Assembly (NCBI RefSeq): GCF_900100275.1
Contig: NZ_FNET01000018.1
Span: 84,522-148,521 of the forward strand
Source of the DNA: Lentzea albidocapillata subsp. violacea
Lineage (GTDB): Bacteria; Actinomycetota; Actinomycetes; Mycobacteriales; Pseudonocardiaceae
Length of the DNA stretch: 64,000 nt
Direction: 5' to 3'
The translations under genes were made by a program, and so were the position numbers. This document shows, one piece after another, positions 38,326 through 46,204 of the stretch. The notes beneath the pieces were generated by a model. It searched no databases and was not told the origin of the DNA. It saw only the letters and a list, made by a program, of their open reading frames with translations. Positions within the stretch are counted from its first letter, which is position 1. The number at the start of each line of letters is the position of its first letter.

Positions 38326-38907
38326 TTATTTCTGGGTCGTGCGGCGCAGCGCCATCACGAGCAGGGCGTGCGAACTGCCTGCGTGCGGGAGCATGCCCTG
38401 GCGGACGAGGTCGAGTGCGTGGCAGAACGGCATGGTCCGCACGCGCAGGTCCGCCTCACCGGGTTCGAGCGCCGGCTCGCCCTGGGTGAGCTCGGTGGCC
38501 AGGAAGATGTGGTCGACGTGGTTGCTCAGGCTGTCGGCGCCGTGGATCTGGCCGAGCCGCTCCCAGCTCGCCGCCCGCAGCCCGGTCTCCTCCGCGAGCT
38601 CACGACGGGCCGCGGCCAGCGGATCGGAGTCCGTCTCGTCGACGGCGCCGCCGGGCAGCCGCCACTCCGTGCCGCCGTGGGTATAGATCCACTGGCGGGT
38701 GAGCACGACCTCGTCGTCGTCCTGGATCGCGAGGACCGTCACCGATCCAGGCGCCACGACGTGGGTGTAGGTGCCATGGCCACCGTCGGGTCTGACGACG
38801 CTGTCGGCGCGCACCTCGAACCACGGCGACCGGTGGACCACGTTGGTCGCCAAGCGCTGCCAGACCATCACCACACCAGCCGCCTCGTCGGACCGCGTCA
38901 TCACCAT
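38326..38907 (-). CDS. Nudix hydrolase, ADP-ribose pyrophosphatase-like
   Basis: 193 residues. The Nudix box lies in LPGGAVDETDSDPLAAARRELAEETGL (about 80-104), retaining the REL-EE catalytic part. An N-terminal beta-domain (WQRLATNVVHRSPWFEVRADSV) resembles ADP-ribose pyrophosphatases. It hydrolyses a nucleoside diphosphate linked to another moiety. No clear ribosome binding site precedes ATG 38907. Divergent from the XRE regulator at 39029. Confidence 0.9.
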   Translation of the reverse strand: MVMTRSDEAAGVVMVWQRLATNVVHRSPWFEVRADSVVRPDGGHGTYTHVVAPGSVTVLAIQDDDEVVLTRQWIYTHGGTEWRLPGGAVDETDSDPLAAARRELAEETGLRAASWERLGQIHGADSLSNHVDHIFLATELTQGEPALEPGEADLRVRTMPFCHALDLVRQGMLPHAGSSHALLVMALRRTTQK

Positions 38908-39028
38908 GACTCACATGGAACCATCGCCGACCGCTTGAGATAGCCCCAGTTGATCGTCAATCACAGGCCAATTAATGGACATTCCGCATTCGGGTGTTTG
39001 ACGACGTACACACTTCCGGGGGGAGGGG

Positions 39029-40132
39029 GTGAAGCCGTTGTCGCCCACGTTCGCCCAGGAGGTTCGCCGCCTGCGCAACGAGCGCGGGCTCTCGCTCAGC
39101 CAGATGACCGGCCTCGTACCGTACAGCAAGGGACACCTCAGCAAGATCGAGAACGGCCAGGTCCAGCCGAACCCCGAAATGGCCAGGCTCTTCGACAACG
39201 TCCTGCAGGCCGACGGTCACCTGATCGAACTGGCCGACGCCCCGGCGCGCCCGATCCCGAGCGACCACACGACGTTGCTCACCTTCGACTCGATGTTCGA
39301 CCACCACCGCGCCCTCGGGCACCGGCTGAGCCCGGAGGTGGTGCTGTCGAGCCTGCGTCCCCAGGTCGACGCCCTGAGTTCCATGGCCCGCTCCGCCGAC
39401 GACCCCAGCCTGGGACGCGGCCTGTGGCTGCTGGCCGCCCGGTACGCCGAGTACGCGGGCTGGATGGAGCAGGAACGCGGCGACGACGCCTCGGCGGCCG
39501 AGCTCACCCGGCGCGCCGTCCAGTACGCCGCGAAGGGCGGCGACCCGGACCTGGAGGCCTACGCGTACGTCCGAGCCTCGGAGTTCGCGCTCTACCGCGG
39601 CGACGCCCACGCCACCGTCGCCTTCGCCCGCAAGGCAGGCAAGTCCCGCTCGACCGCCGTGCAGGCCGTGGCCGCCCAGCGCGAGGCCCAGGGGTACGCC
39701 CTGGCCGGAGCCGCCGACCGCTGCCAGGCCGCACTCGACCGCGCCGACGAACTCCAGCGCGCCGTGAGCGATTCCCGTTACGGCACAACAAGTCTGATCG
39801 ACCAGGTCGCCATCGCACGGGCCTGGTCGTTCCACGACCTCGGCCGGCACGCGGAGGCGGCGGCCATTCTCGACGACCAGATGCCGCTGATCGCCCCCAC
39901 GGCCCTGCGCGCCCGGACCCGTTTCGGCCTGCGCAGGGCACTGGCCCACGCCGCGGCGGGCGACGTCGACCACGCCTGCGCACTGGTCGAGGGGCTGCTC
40001 GACGACATCCGCCAGGTGCAGTCCGCGACCGTCCACATTGACCTGACGGCGTTCAGCAAGCTGTTGTCGCGCTTACGTCCTGCGGCGGGCCGTGAGGTGG
40101 CGGGGGAGATCGGCGAGATCCTCTTCGCCTGA
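39029..40132 (+). CDS. XRE-family regulator with TPR-like C-terminal domain
   Basis: 367 residues. HTH_XRE at about 10-65 (LRNERGLSLSQMTGLVPYSKGHLSKIENGQVQPNPEMARLF), then a helical domain with TPR-like repeats rich in Ala and Leu (about 120-350). Proteins of this build are frequent in Streptomyces and Pseudonocardiales as development or metabolism regulators, often with peptide-sensing TPRs. GTG start behind an extreme GGGGGGAGGGG ribosome binding site. It ends 7 bases before the convergent membrane protein. Confidence 0.88.
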   Translation: MKPLSPTFAQEVRRLRNERGLSLSQMTGLVPYSKGHLSKIENGQVQPNPEMARLFDNVLQADGHLIELADAPARPIPSDHTTLLTFDSMFDHHRALGHRLSPEVVLSSLRPQVDALSSMARSADDPSLGRGLWLLAARYAEYAGWMEQERGDDASAAELTRRAVQYAAKGGDPDLEAYAYVRASEFALYRGDAHATVAFARKAGKSRSTAVQAVAAQREAQGYALAGAADRCQAALDRADELQRAVSDSRYGTTSLIDQVAIARAWSFHDLGRHAEAAAILDDQMPLIAPTALRARTRFGLRRALAHAAAGDVDHACALVEGLLDDIRQVQSATVHIDLTAFSKLLSRLRPAAGREVAGEIGEILFA

Positions 40133-40139
40133 GCCGCAC

Positions 40140-41129
40140 TCAGGCGTCCGCGCGGTCGCGGCTGTACGTGGCCTCGGCGAAGTGGCGCAGCGCGTGGTGC
40201 AGCCGGGTGCCGCCCTCGTCGCCGAACCGCCCGATCCGCCGCGTCCGGCCGATCCGAGGCGTGACCACGAGAACGTTGTGCCGGGTCAGTCGCAGTTCCT
40301 GGACTTCCGCCCAGTCGAACCGGCGGCCGCGGAACGACAGGCCGTCCGGGGAGACGGTCACCCACGGGCCGAACACGAAGCGCCGCACGAAGTTCGCGGC
40401 GAGCAGCACGATGACGCTCCAGCCCACCAGCGACAGGATCCGGTGGTCGCCGAAGCCCTCGAACGCCCACGGTGTGCCGCGGACAGCGGCGATCGTCGCG
40501 AACATCAACAGCACCAGCTGGACTTTCCAGTTCAGCCACGACCTGCGACTGTCGACCACGGTGATGTCGCGGGTCGGTTCGTCGAGCTTGATCGCCTCGA
40601 GATCCTCGCCTAGGTCCCGCGCGAGCGGCCGTGCGACGCGGAACACGAGGTACAGCCACGCCGCTGCGAACGGCAGCGCCAGCCACGCCCAGCCTTCCAG
40701 CGGCTGGCCGGCGGCACGGACGTGGTGCGAACGGCGTCCGGTGCCCTCGCGCTCGAGCGCGACCTTCTGGCCGATGTCCGCGGGGCCGAGGAAGTTGACG
40801 ATCTCCTCGCCCGCCGGCTCGGTCGCTCCGTCGTAGTGGAGGTCGGCGGCGCATTGGTGCCAGAAGCCGAAACCATGGGTGCTGACCGGGCCGTGGCGGT
40901 GGCAGATCCGTGCCACCGCGTAGGTCTGGCCCGGCGCGATCGCCGGGTCGGGGCCGTGGACGCCGTTGAACTGACTGATGATCGTGGCGCCGATCAGCCA
41001 GCCCAGCACCGGCAGGAACAGAACGGCGAAGGCCAGTTTCCCTGCCTTCGCCCGCAACTGTGGATTCACCCGCACCTGCCTCGCCGTCGGCTCGTGCCGC
41101 TCGGGCGTCTTCTGGTACCTGTCCGGCAT
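40140..41129 (-). CDS. Membrane protein with PH-like C-terminal domain, unknown
   Basis: 329 residues. One membrane helix near the start (about 32-52), an extracytoplasmic domain with two cysteines (ARICHRHG, FWHQCAAD), a second helix (about 147-165), two further helices (about 205-250) and a cytoplasmic beta domain (WVTVSPDGLSFRGRRFDWAEVQELRLT) resembling bacterial PH/DUF-type domains. A much longer upstream frame is a shadow of the ParB-like gene. Function unknown. Confidence 0.75.
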   Translation of the reverse strand: MPDRYQKTPERHEPTARQVRVNPQLRAKAGKLAFAVLFLPVLGWLIGATIISQFNGVHGPDPAIAPGQTYAVARICHRHGPVSTHGFGFWHQCAADLHYDGATEPAGEEIVNFLGPADIGQKVALEREGTGRRSHHVRAAGQPLEGWAWLALPFAAAWLYLVFRVARPLARDLGEDLEAIKLDEPTRDITVVDSRRSWLNWKVQLVLLMFATIAAVRGTPWAFEGFGDHRILSLVGWSVIVLLAANFVRRFVFGPWVTVSPDGLSFRGRRFDWAEVQELRLTRHNVLVVTPRIGRTRRIGRFGDEGGTRLHHALRHFAEATYSRDRADA

Positions 41130-41178
41130 AGCCACATCACGCGACCAGAGGCTAGCGGAACGGGTTGAGCCGTACGGC

Positions 41179-42075
41179 CTAAACCGCGGTCCGCTGCCCT
41201 TCCCGCTCCAACGCCTCGGCCATCTCCACCCAGGCCTCAGCGCAACCACGAGCCATGTCCGCCACCAGTTCCCGGCAGTGCGACGGCACCCCGGACACGA
41301 CGGTGGCCCACTCGCCGGAGGACACCGCGTGCGTCTCCAGCCAGCGCAGCACCAGCCGCCCGTGCTCGTTGAACCGCAACGAGGGATCGCGCCGCAGGAT
41401 CGGCAGGGTGGCGTCGGGATCGCGCACCTCGTTGCGCCCGGCGGGAAGCGCCGCGTCCGCGCGTTCGGCGGCCCGCATCCGTTCCGGCACGGGATCCAGG
41501 CCGGCACTCAGCCGGCGGCGGACGTCCCGGACGGTGCCCGGTGACACCCCGGCGGCGCGGGCGATGTCGCGTAGTGAGGCGTCGGGGCGCTCCTGGGCCA
41601 TCCGGCCGGCGAGCCGGCGGCCGGCGGCGGAGTTGACCGGCCGTAGCTTTCCGTCCCTGCCTATCCGTACCGGGGCCTGACCGCCCACTGCGCGCCGCAG
41701 CACGCCGACGGACTTGGCGGCGAGGCCCGTGGACGCGGCGATCGCCCGGTCCGACCACTGCGGGTGCGAGCGCAGCAACCTCCTGGCCGCCGCCTCGCGG
41801 TCGGCGGTCGACAGCGTCGCGAGGTTCAGCGACACCGCCAGTCCGAAGAGGTCCTCGGCGGGTCCGTCGACGTACTCGACCTCGACGGAACGGCAGCCGC
41901 GCAGCACGGCGGCCTTCAGGCGGTGCGTGCCGTCGACGACCTTCATCGTCGAGCGGTGCACCACGATCGGTGGCAGGTGAGCGCCGGAAGACGCCAGTGA
42001 ACGAACGAAGTCATCGCTGAGGCCACGAAGCCGTGGCGAGTCCGCGGGCCGCAGCGCGGTGATGTCGACGAGCAT
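41179..42075 (-). CDS. ParB/StrR-like DNA-binding regulator
   Basis: 298 residues. N-terminal ParB/sulfiredoxin domain with VDGTHRLKAAVLRG (about 49-62) and ALNLATLSTADRE-type follow-on; two helix-turn-helix segments (SDRAIAASTGLAAKSVGVLRR and SLRDIARAAGVSPGTVRDVRR). The domain plan is that of StrR/NovG-type pathway activators rather than chromosomal ParB, which would sit by parA near the origin. No antibiotic cluster is seen here. Direct repeats just upstream of the ATG may be its own operator. Confidence 0.82.
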   Translation of the reverse strand: MLVDITALRPADSPRLRGLSDDFVRSLASSGAHLPPIVVHRSTMKVVDGTHRLKAAVLRGCRSVEVEYVDGPAEDLFGLAVSLNLATLSTADREAAARRLLRSHPQWSDRAIAASTGLAAKSVGVLRRAVGGQAPVRIGRDGKLRPVNSAAGRRLAGRMAQERPDASLRDIARAAGVSPGTVRDVRRRLSAGLDPVPERMRAAERADAALPAGRNEVRDPDATLPILRRDPSLRFNEHGRLVLRWLETHAVSSGEWATVVSGVPSHCRELVADMARGCAEAWVEMAEALEREGQRTAV

Positions 42076-42119
42076 GCTGAATCAAGCCCCCCAGGCTGAA
42101 TCTCCCCAGAACCCCCAGG
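42076..42119 (-). repeat. Tandem direct repeat in front of ParB/StrR-like gene
   Basis: On the plus strand GCTGAATC followed by CCCCCAGG occurs twice: 42076-42083 with 42087-42094, and 42095-42102 with 42112-42119. The repeats end at the base next to the start codon, so a protein bound here would block translation or transcription start. Possibly an autoregulatory site. Confidence 0.5.
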
Positions 42120-42155
42120 TGTCCGGAGACGACACCGAGCAGGTTAGCTACTTGT

Positions 42156-42548
42156 TCAACGGGAGCGCCACTCAATCGCGGGACAGACGTCCATCACCAT
42201 GTGCAGCCCGGCCTCCCGCGTGCGCGCGTACGCCGCGTCGTCGACCACGCCGAGCTGGAACCAGACCGCCTTCGCCCCGATCGCGACGGCCTCGTCCGCG
42301 AACTGGCCGGCGTCCTCCGAGCGGCGGAACACGTCCACGACGTCGACCGGGAACGGGACGTCCGCCAGCGTCGGGTAGCCCTGCTCGCCGTGCACGGTCT
42401 CGGCGGACGGGTGCACCGGCACGATCTTCTTCCCGCGTTGCTGCAGGAAGCGGGCCACGCCGTGGGCCGCGCGGGACGGGTTGTCCGAGAGGCCGACGAT
42501 GGCCCAGACCTGGCAGTTCTCGAGGATCCAGTCGACGTCTTCGCGCAT
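42156..42548 (-). CDS. CoA-binding protein (YccU-like)
   Basis: 130 residues with a Rossmann CoA_binding domain: VWAIVGLSDNPSRAAHGVARFLQQRG near the start, VPVHPSAETVHGEQGYPTLADVP, and WFQLGVVDDAAYARTREAGLHMVMDVCPAIE at the end. The family binds CoA in vitro; its cellular role is unknown. It is a single small gene between the ParB-like gene and a divergent YCII gene. Confidence 0.92.
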   Translation of the reverse strand: MREDVDWILENCQVWAIVGLSDNPSRAAHGVARFLQQRGKKIVPVHPSAETVHGEQGYPTLADVPFPVDVVDVFRRSEDAGQFADEAVAIGAKAVWFQLGVVDDAAYARTREAGLHMVMDVCPAIEWRSR

Positions 42549-42664
42549 GCGTCCACCCTAATCGTGTGACCCCGGTCACAATTGCCGGAAGCCGGTCGAA
42601 ACGCCAGGGTCCCCGATCGACGCCTGGGTACAAACGCACCTGACACCAGCCAGAGGAGATCACA

Positions 42665-43087
42665 ATGCGGTTCATGGTCATCGTCAAGGCGAACGAGGAC
42701 ACCGAGAACTTCGTCATGCCCACCAGCGAGGAACTGGCCGCGATGGGTGACTACAACGAGGAGCTCGTCAAGGCCGGGGTGATGCTCGCGGGCGACGGTC
42801 TCTACCCGAGTGCCAAGGGCGCGCGGGTCGCGTTCGACGGCAAGGGCGGCACGACGGTCACCGACGGTCCGTTCGCCGAGACCAAGGAGCTGATCGCCGG
42901 CTTCTGGATCTGGGAGCTGCCGTCGCTGCAGGACGCCGTGGAGTGGTTGAAGAAGGCGCCGTTCCAGACCGGTGAGGTCGAGATCCGGCAGGTCCACGGC
43001 CCCGAGGCGTTCGAGAACATCGTCACGCCGGAGATCCAGGCGCAGGAGGACCGCCTGCGCGAGCAGATCGCCGCGCAGGGCCAGTGA
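42665..43087 (+). CDS. YCII-related (DGPF domain) protein
   Basis: 140 residues with the YCII ferredoxin-like fold and the DGPF signature (VTDGPFAETKELIAGFWI, about 73-90). Such proteins often accompany ECF sigma factors in actinobacteria, but none is adjacent here. AGAGGAG lies ahead of the ATG. Followed by a strong hairpin. Confidence 0.92.
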   Translation: MRFMVIVKANEDTENFVMPTSEELAAMGDYNEELVKAGVMLAGDGLYPSAKGARVAFDGKGGTTVTDGPFAETKELIAGFWIWELPSLQDAVEWLKKAPFQTGEVEIRQVHGPEAFENIVTPEIQAQEDRLREQIAAQGQ

Positions 43088-43094
43088 GCACGGG

Positions 43095-43123
43095 CGGGGC
43101 CGGGCGGCGACCGCCCGGCCCCG
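43095..43123. terminator. 13-bp GC hairpin between convergent genes
   Basis: CGGGGCCGGGCGG (43095-43107) and CCGCCCGGCCCCG (43111-43123) pair perfectly around a 3-base loop. It lies between the YCII stop (43087) and the LysR-domain gene stop (43139), so it can act on both strands. Confidence 0.75.
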
Positions 43124-43138
43124 CGACCGCGTTCCGGA

Positions 43139-43852
43139 TCAGCGGCCGCGCCGGGGTTTCGCGCGCTTCGCGGGCTGCTTCTTCTGCTGCGGCGCCGGAC
43201 CCCGCCGCTGCTTCGGCGCCTGTTTGGGAGCCTGCTTCGGGGCGGGTTCGGCCGCGGGGCCGCGGGTGCTGTTGGCCGTGCGGCCGCGCACGATGCCGAT
43301 CATGTGCTCGATCAGCTCGGGGTTCTCGTCGCGGATCGGGAACGACAGCGCGACGCGGGACTGCGGCGCGTCGGACAGCGCCACGTGCTTCAGGTCTTTG
43401 CGGTGATGCAGGCGGGCGAGCGACTGCGGCACGACCAGCACGCCGACGCCCGCCGCCACGACCGCGATGGCGTCCGCGGTGGTCCCGGGACGTTCGACGG
43501 GCGGCTGACCGGGCACCTCGTCCCAGCCCAGGGTGTCGTCGAGCGGTTGCCACAGAACGTGTTCCGCCAGGTCCTCGAGGGACAGTTCGTCCGCCGCGGC
43601 GAACTCGTGGTCCTTCGGGAACACGACGACGGTGGTCTCGGTGTAGAGCGGGATCGCGTGCAGGTCCTCGCGGTCGCCCGGCAGCCTGAGCAGCGCGGCG
43701 TCGGCCTCGCCGGCACGCACTCTGGCAGCTGCTTCGGCGGCGGGCACCTGCACGAGGGTCAGCTCGGTCTCCGGCAGGCGTTCCTGCCAGACCCGTGCCC
43801 ACTTGCCCGGCGTCACGCCTGGGACGTACGCGAGCGTGAACGATCCGGTCAC
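43139..43852 (-). CDS. LysR substrate-binding domain protein lacking the HTH
   Basis: 237 residues. From its first residues (MTGSFTLAYVPGVTPGKWARVW) it is the effector-binding domain of LysR regulators, with no helix-turn-helix. The tail (about 205-237) is basic and rich in Pro, Gln and Lys. Since the divergent DUF5997 gene starts 39 bp upstream, the missing HTH is not simply displaced. It could bind a ligand or partner without DNA. It is paired with DUF5997, an arrangement I recall from other actinobacteria. Confidence 0.85.
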   Translation of the reverse strand: MTGSFTLAYVPGVTPGKWARVWQERLPETELTLVQVPAAEAAARVRAGEADAALLRLPGDREDLHAIPLYTETTVVVFPKDHEFAAADELSLEDLAEHVLWQPLDDTLGWDEVPGQPPVERPGTTADAIAVVAAGVGVLVVPQSLARLHHRKDLKHVALSDAPQSRVALSFPIRDENPELIEHMIGIVRGRTANSTRGPAAEPAPKQAPKQAPKQRRGPAPQQKKQPAKRAKPRRGR

Positions 43853-43890
43853 GCGCTGAGGCTACCGGACGCAACGGTTACTCTTTGCGC

Positions 43891-44274
43891 ATGAAGTCGC
43901 AGCAGACCATGAAGCCCGCCACCGCCGCCAAGAAGCTCGGCGTGTACCTCGAGGCGACGCCCGAGGAGTTCCAGGCGGGCGTGGTGTCGCGCGACGAGCT
44001 GAACGAGCTGCAGGCCAACCCGCCGCAGTGGCTCGCAGACCTGCGCAGCAACGGCCCGCACCCCAAGCAGCTCATCGCGCAGAAACTCGGCATCTCGGCC
44101 AGCGGCCTGGTGCGCGCCGGCATCACCGAGGCGCTGACCACCGAGCAGATCAACGCGCTCAAGGAGGAGAACCCCGACTGGCTGGTGCGCGAGCGCGCCA
44201 CCTACAAGGAGTTCAAGGCCGAAGAGGCGCGTCTGGCGGAGAAGGCGCGCCTCGAAGAAGCAGAAGCGGAGTAG
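43891..44274 (+). CDS. DUF5997 family protein
   Basis: 127 residues, highly charged and helical. It begins TMKPATAAKKLGVYLEATPEEFQAG, with a central QLIAQKLGISASGLVRAGITEALT that looks like a helix-turn-helix, and a Glu/Ala-rich coiled tail. The HTH-like segment next to an HTH-less LysR effector domain makes a split regulator conceivable (inference). ATG 43891 is chosen over a TTG six bases upstream. Confidence 0.85.
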   Translation: MKSQQTMKPATAAKKLGVYLEATPEEFQAGVVSRDELNELQANPPQWLADLRSNGPHPKQLIAQKLGISASGLVRAGITEALTTEQINALKEENPDWLVRERATYKEFKAEEARLAEKARLEEAEAE

Positions 44275-44337
44275 CCGCTCAGCCCGGCCGCGCGCAACGC
44301 CGCGTGAGGGGGCCGACGAACGGTTAGGTTGGTGGGC

Positions 44338-45282
44338 ATGGGCAAGTCCCCGGCTGTGGAGCTCGAGGTGGAGGACCGCGTCGTGCGGATCTCCAACCCC
44401 GACCGCGTCTACTTTCCCGCGCGCGGCGAGACGAAGCTGGACCTCGCGCACTACTACCTGTCCGTCGGCGACGGAATCGTCCGCGCGCTGCGGGAACGGC
44501 CGTGCATGCTGCACCGCTTCCCCGAGGGCGTCACGGGCGAGAAGGTGCACCAGAAAAGGCTTCCGAACGGCGCGCCGCCGTGGATCCGGACGGTCCGGGT
44601 GCACTTCCCGCGCTACCACCGCCACGCGGACGAACTGTGCGTCACGCACGTCGCGGACGTGATCTGGGCGGTGCAGATGTCCACTGTGGAGTTCCATCCG
44701 TGGAACTCGCGCGCGGCCGACACCGAGAAGCCCGACGAGTGGCGCATCGATCTCGACCCCGGCCCCACGTGCTCGTTCGACCGCGTGCGACGGGTGGCGC
44801 TGGTCGTGCAGGAGGTGCTGGCCGAACTGGGCGCGACGGGGTTCCCGAAGACCTCGGGCTCGAAGGGCCTGCACATCTACGTGCGGATCAAGCCGGACCA
44901 CGGGTTCCAGGACGTGCGCAAGGCCGCGCTGGCGTTCGCGCACGAGGTCGAACGACGCGCGCCGGACGACGTCGAGACCACGTGGTGGCGCAAGGACCGG
45001 GACCCGTCGCTGGTCTTCGTGGACTACAACCAGAACACGCGCGACCGCACGATCGCCAGCGCCTACTCGGTGCGCGGCTATCCGGAGGCGACGGTGTCCA
45101 CGCCGATCCGGTGGGACGAGGTCCCGGACGTCGACCCGCACGACTTCACCATCGCCACCGTGCCGAAGCGCTACGCCGAACTGGGCGACCTGCACGCCGG
45201 GATCGACGACTCGGCCTGGTCGATCGAACCGCTGCTGGAGTGGGCCGCCCGAGACGAACTCGAGGTTCCCGATGAGCAGTAG
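44338..45282 (+). CDS. LigD-type polymerase/primase domain protein (PolD1-like)
   Basis: 314 residues of archaeo-eukaryotic primase fold as in the LigD polymerase domain. Key points: SNPDRVYFPARGETKLDLAHYY, MLHRFPEGVTGEKVHQKRLP, catalytic Asp pair in WRIDLDPGPTC, and KTSGSKGLHIYV. Such enzymes add ribonucleotides at DNA ends in non-homologous end joining or repair. Stand-alone forms are PolD1/PolD2 in mycobacteria. The coding end overlaps the next gene by 11 bases. A LigC ligase at 28.0 kb is a possible partner. Confidence 0.93.
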   Translation: MGKSPAVELEVEDRVVRISNPDRVYFPARGETKLDLAHYYLSVGDGIVRALRERPCMLHRFPEGVTGEKVHQKRLPNGAPPWIRTVRVHFPRYHRHADELCVTHVADVIWAVQMSTVEFHPWNSRAADTEKPDEWRIDLDPGPTCSFDRVRRVALVVQEVLAELGATGFPKTSGSKGLHIYVRIKPDHGFQDVRKAALAFAHEVERRAPDDVETTWWRKDRDPSLVFVDYNQNTRDRTIASAYSVRGYPEATVSTPIRWDEVPDVDPHDFTIATVPKRYAELGDLHAGIDDSAWSIEPLLEWAARDELEVPDEQ

Positions 45283-46204
45283 CCCGCTGAAGTTCTCGTC
45301 GCTCGACCAGCCGTTGTTCGGCGGCCTGCTCAAGGGTGACCTGGTGGAGTACCTGGACTTCGTGGCCGACCGGTTCGTGCCGGTGCTCGCGGGGCGGCAG
45401 CTGTCGGTGTGGCGGATCCTGCGCGGCCAGGACCCGTTCATGCAGAAGAACGTCCCCAAGTACACGCCGGACTACGTCAGGACCGTCGAGGTCTGGGCGG
45501 AGGCGTCGCACCGCGCGATCAGGTACGCGATCTGCGACGACAAGCAGACGCTGATGTGGTTCGCGAACCAGCGCGCGGTCGAGTACCACGTGCCGCTGTA
45601 CCTCGGTGAGCACTTCGGCGAGGACCACCACCAGACCCACATGGTGCTCGACATCGACCCGCCGGAGGGCGCCGGGTTCGACGTCGTGGTCGGGTCGGCG
45701 CTGCTGATCCGCGAGGCGCTCGCCCAGGCCGGTCTCGAAGGCGCGGTCAAGACCAGCGGCGCCAAGGGCGTGCACATCTTCGTGCCGCTGGAGGAACACT
45801 CCCCCGACGACGTGGCCGCGGCGACGCGCGCGGTGGCCGTGCGGGCGGAGAAGCTCGACCCCTCGCTGGCGACCACCGCCTACATCCGGGCCGAACGCGC
45901 CGGGAAGGTGTTCCTGGACTCGACGCGCGCCTGGGGTGCCACGGTCGTCGCCGCCTACAGCCCCCGGTTGCGCGACGGCCTGCCGATCTCGTTCCCCGTG
46001 CCGTGGGAGTCGCTGGCGGACGTCACGCCGGCCGACTTCACGATCAGGACCCGGTTCGACGGCGACCCGTGGACCGAGCTGATGCCGAAGCCGCAACGCC
46101 TGCCCGCCGACCTGGTCGCCGAGGGACACACGATCCCGGTCGCCCGCGTGGTCGCGATGCACGAGGGCAAGCGGCGGAAGGCTCAGCGGGAGCGCGAGAA
46201 GTAG
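45272..46204 (+). CDS. Second LigD-type polymerase/primase protein (PolD2-like)
   Basis: 310 residues. Related fold to the preceding protein but clearly a different subfamily: ends of the conserved core are RAIRYAICDDKQTLMWFANQ, catalytic MVLDIDPPEGAG, KTSGAKGVHIFVPL and YSPRLRDGLPISFPVPWESL. It overlaps the first polymerase gene by 11 bases, so the two are cotranslated. It ends in a tail-to-tail overlap of 22 bases with the caspase gene. Probable role: nucleotide incorporation in repair of DNA ends. Confidence 0.92.
   Translation: MSSSPLKFSSLDQPLFGGLLKGDLVEYLDFVADRFVPVLAGRQLSVWRILRGQDPFMQKNVPKYTPDYVRTVEVWAEASHRAIRYAICDDKQTLMWFANQRAVEYHVPLYLGEHFGEDHHQTHMVLDIDPPEGAGFDVVVGSALLIREALAQAGLEGAVKTSGAKGVHIFVPLEEHSPDDVAAATRAVAVRAEKLDPSLATTAYIRAERAGKVFLDSTRAWGATVVAAYSPRLRDGLPISFPVPWESLADVTPADFTIRTRFDGDPWTELMPKPQRLPADLVAEGHTIPVARVVAMHEGKRRKAQREREK

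Noticed and set aside
41179..42075. Chromosome partition ParB
   Set aside because: No parA, parS or gidB/rnpA neighbours; two HTH segments and length fit StrR-type regulators better.
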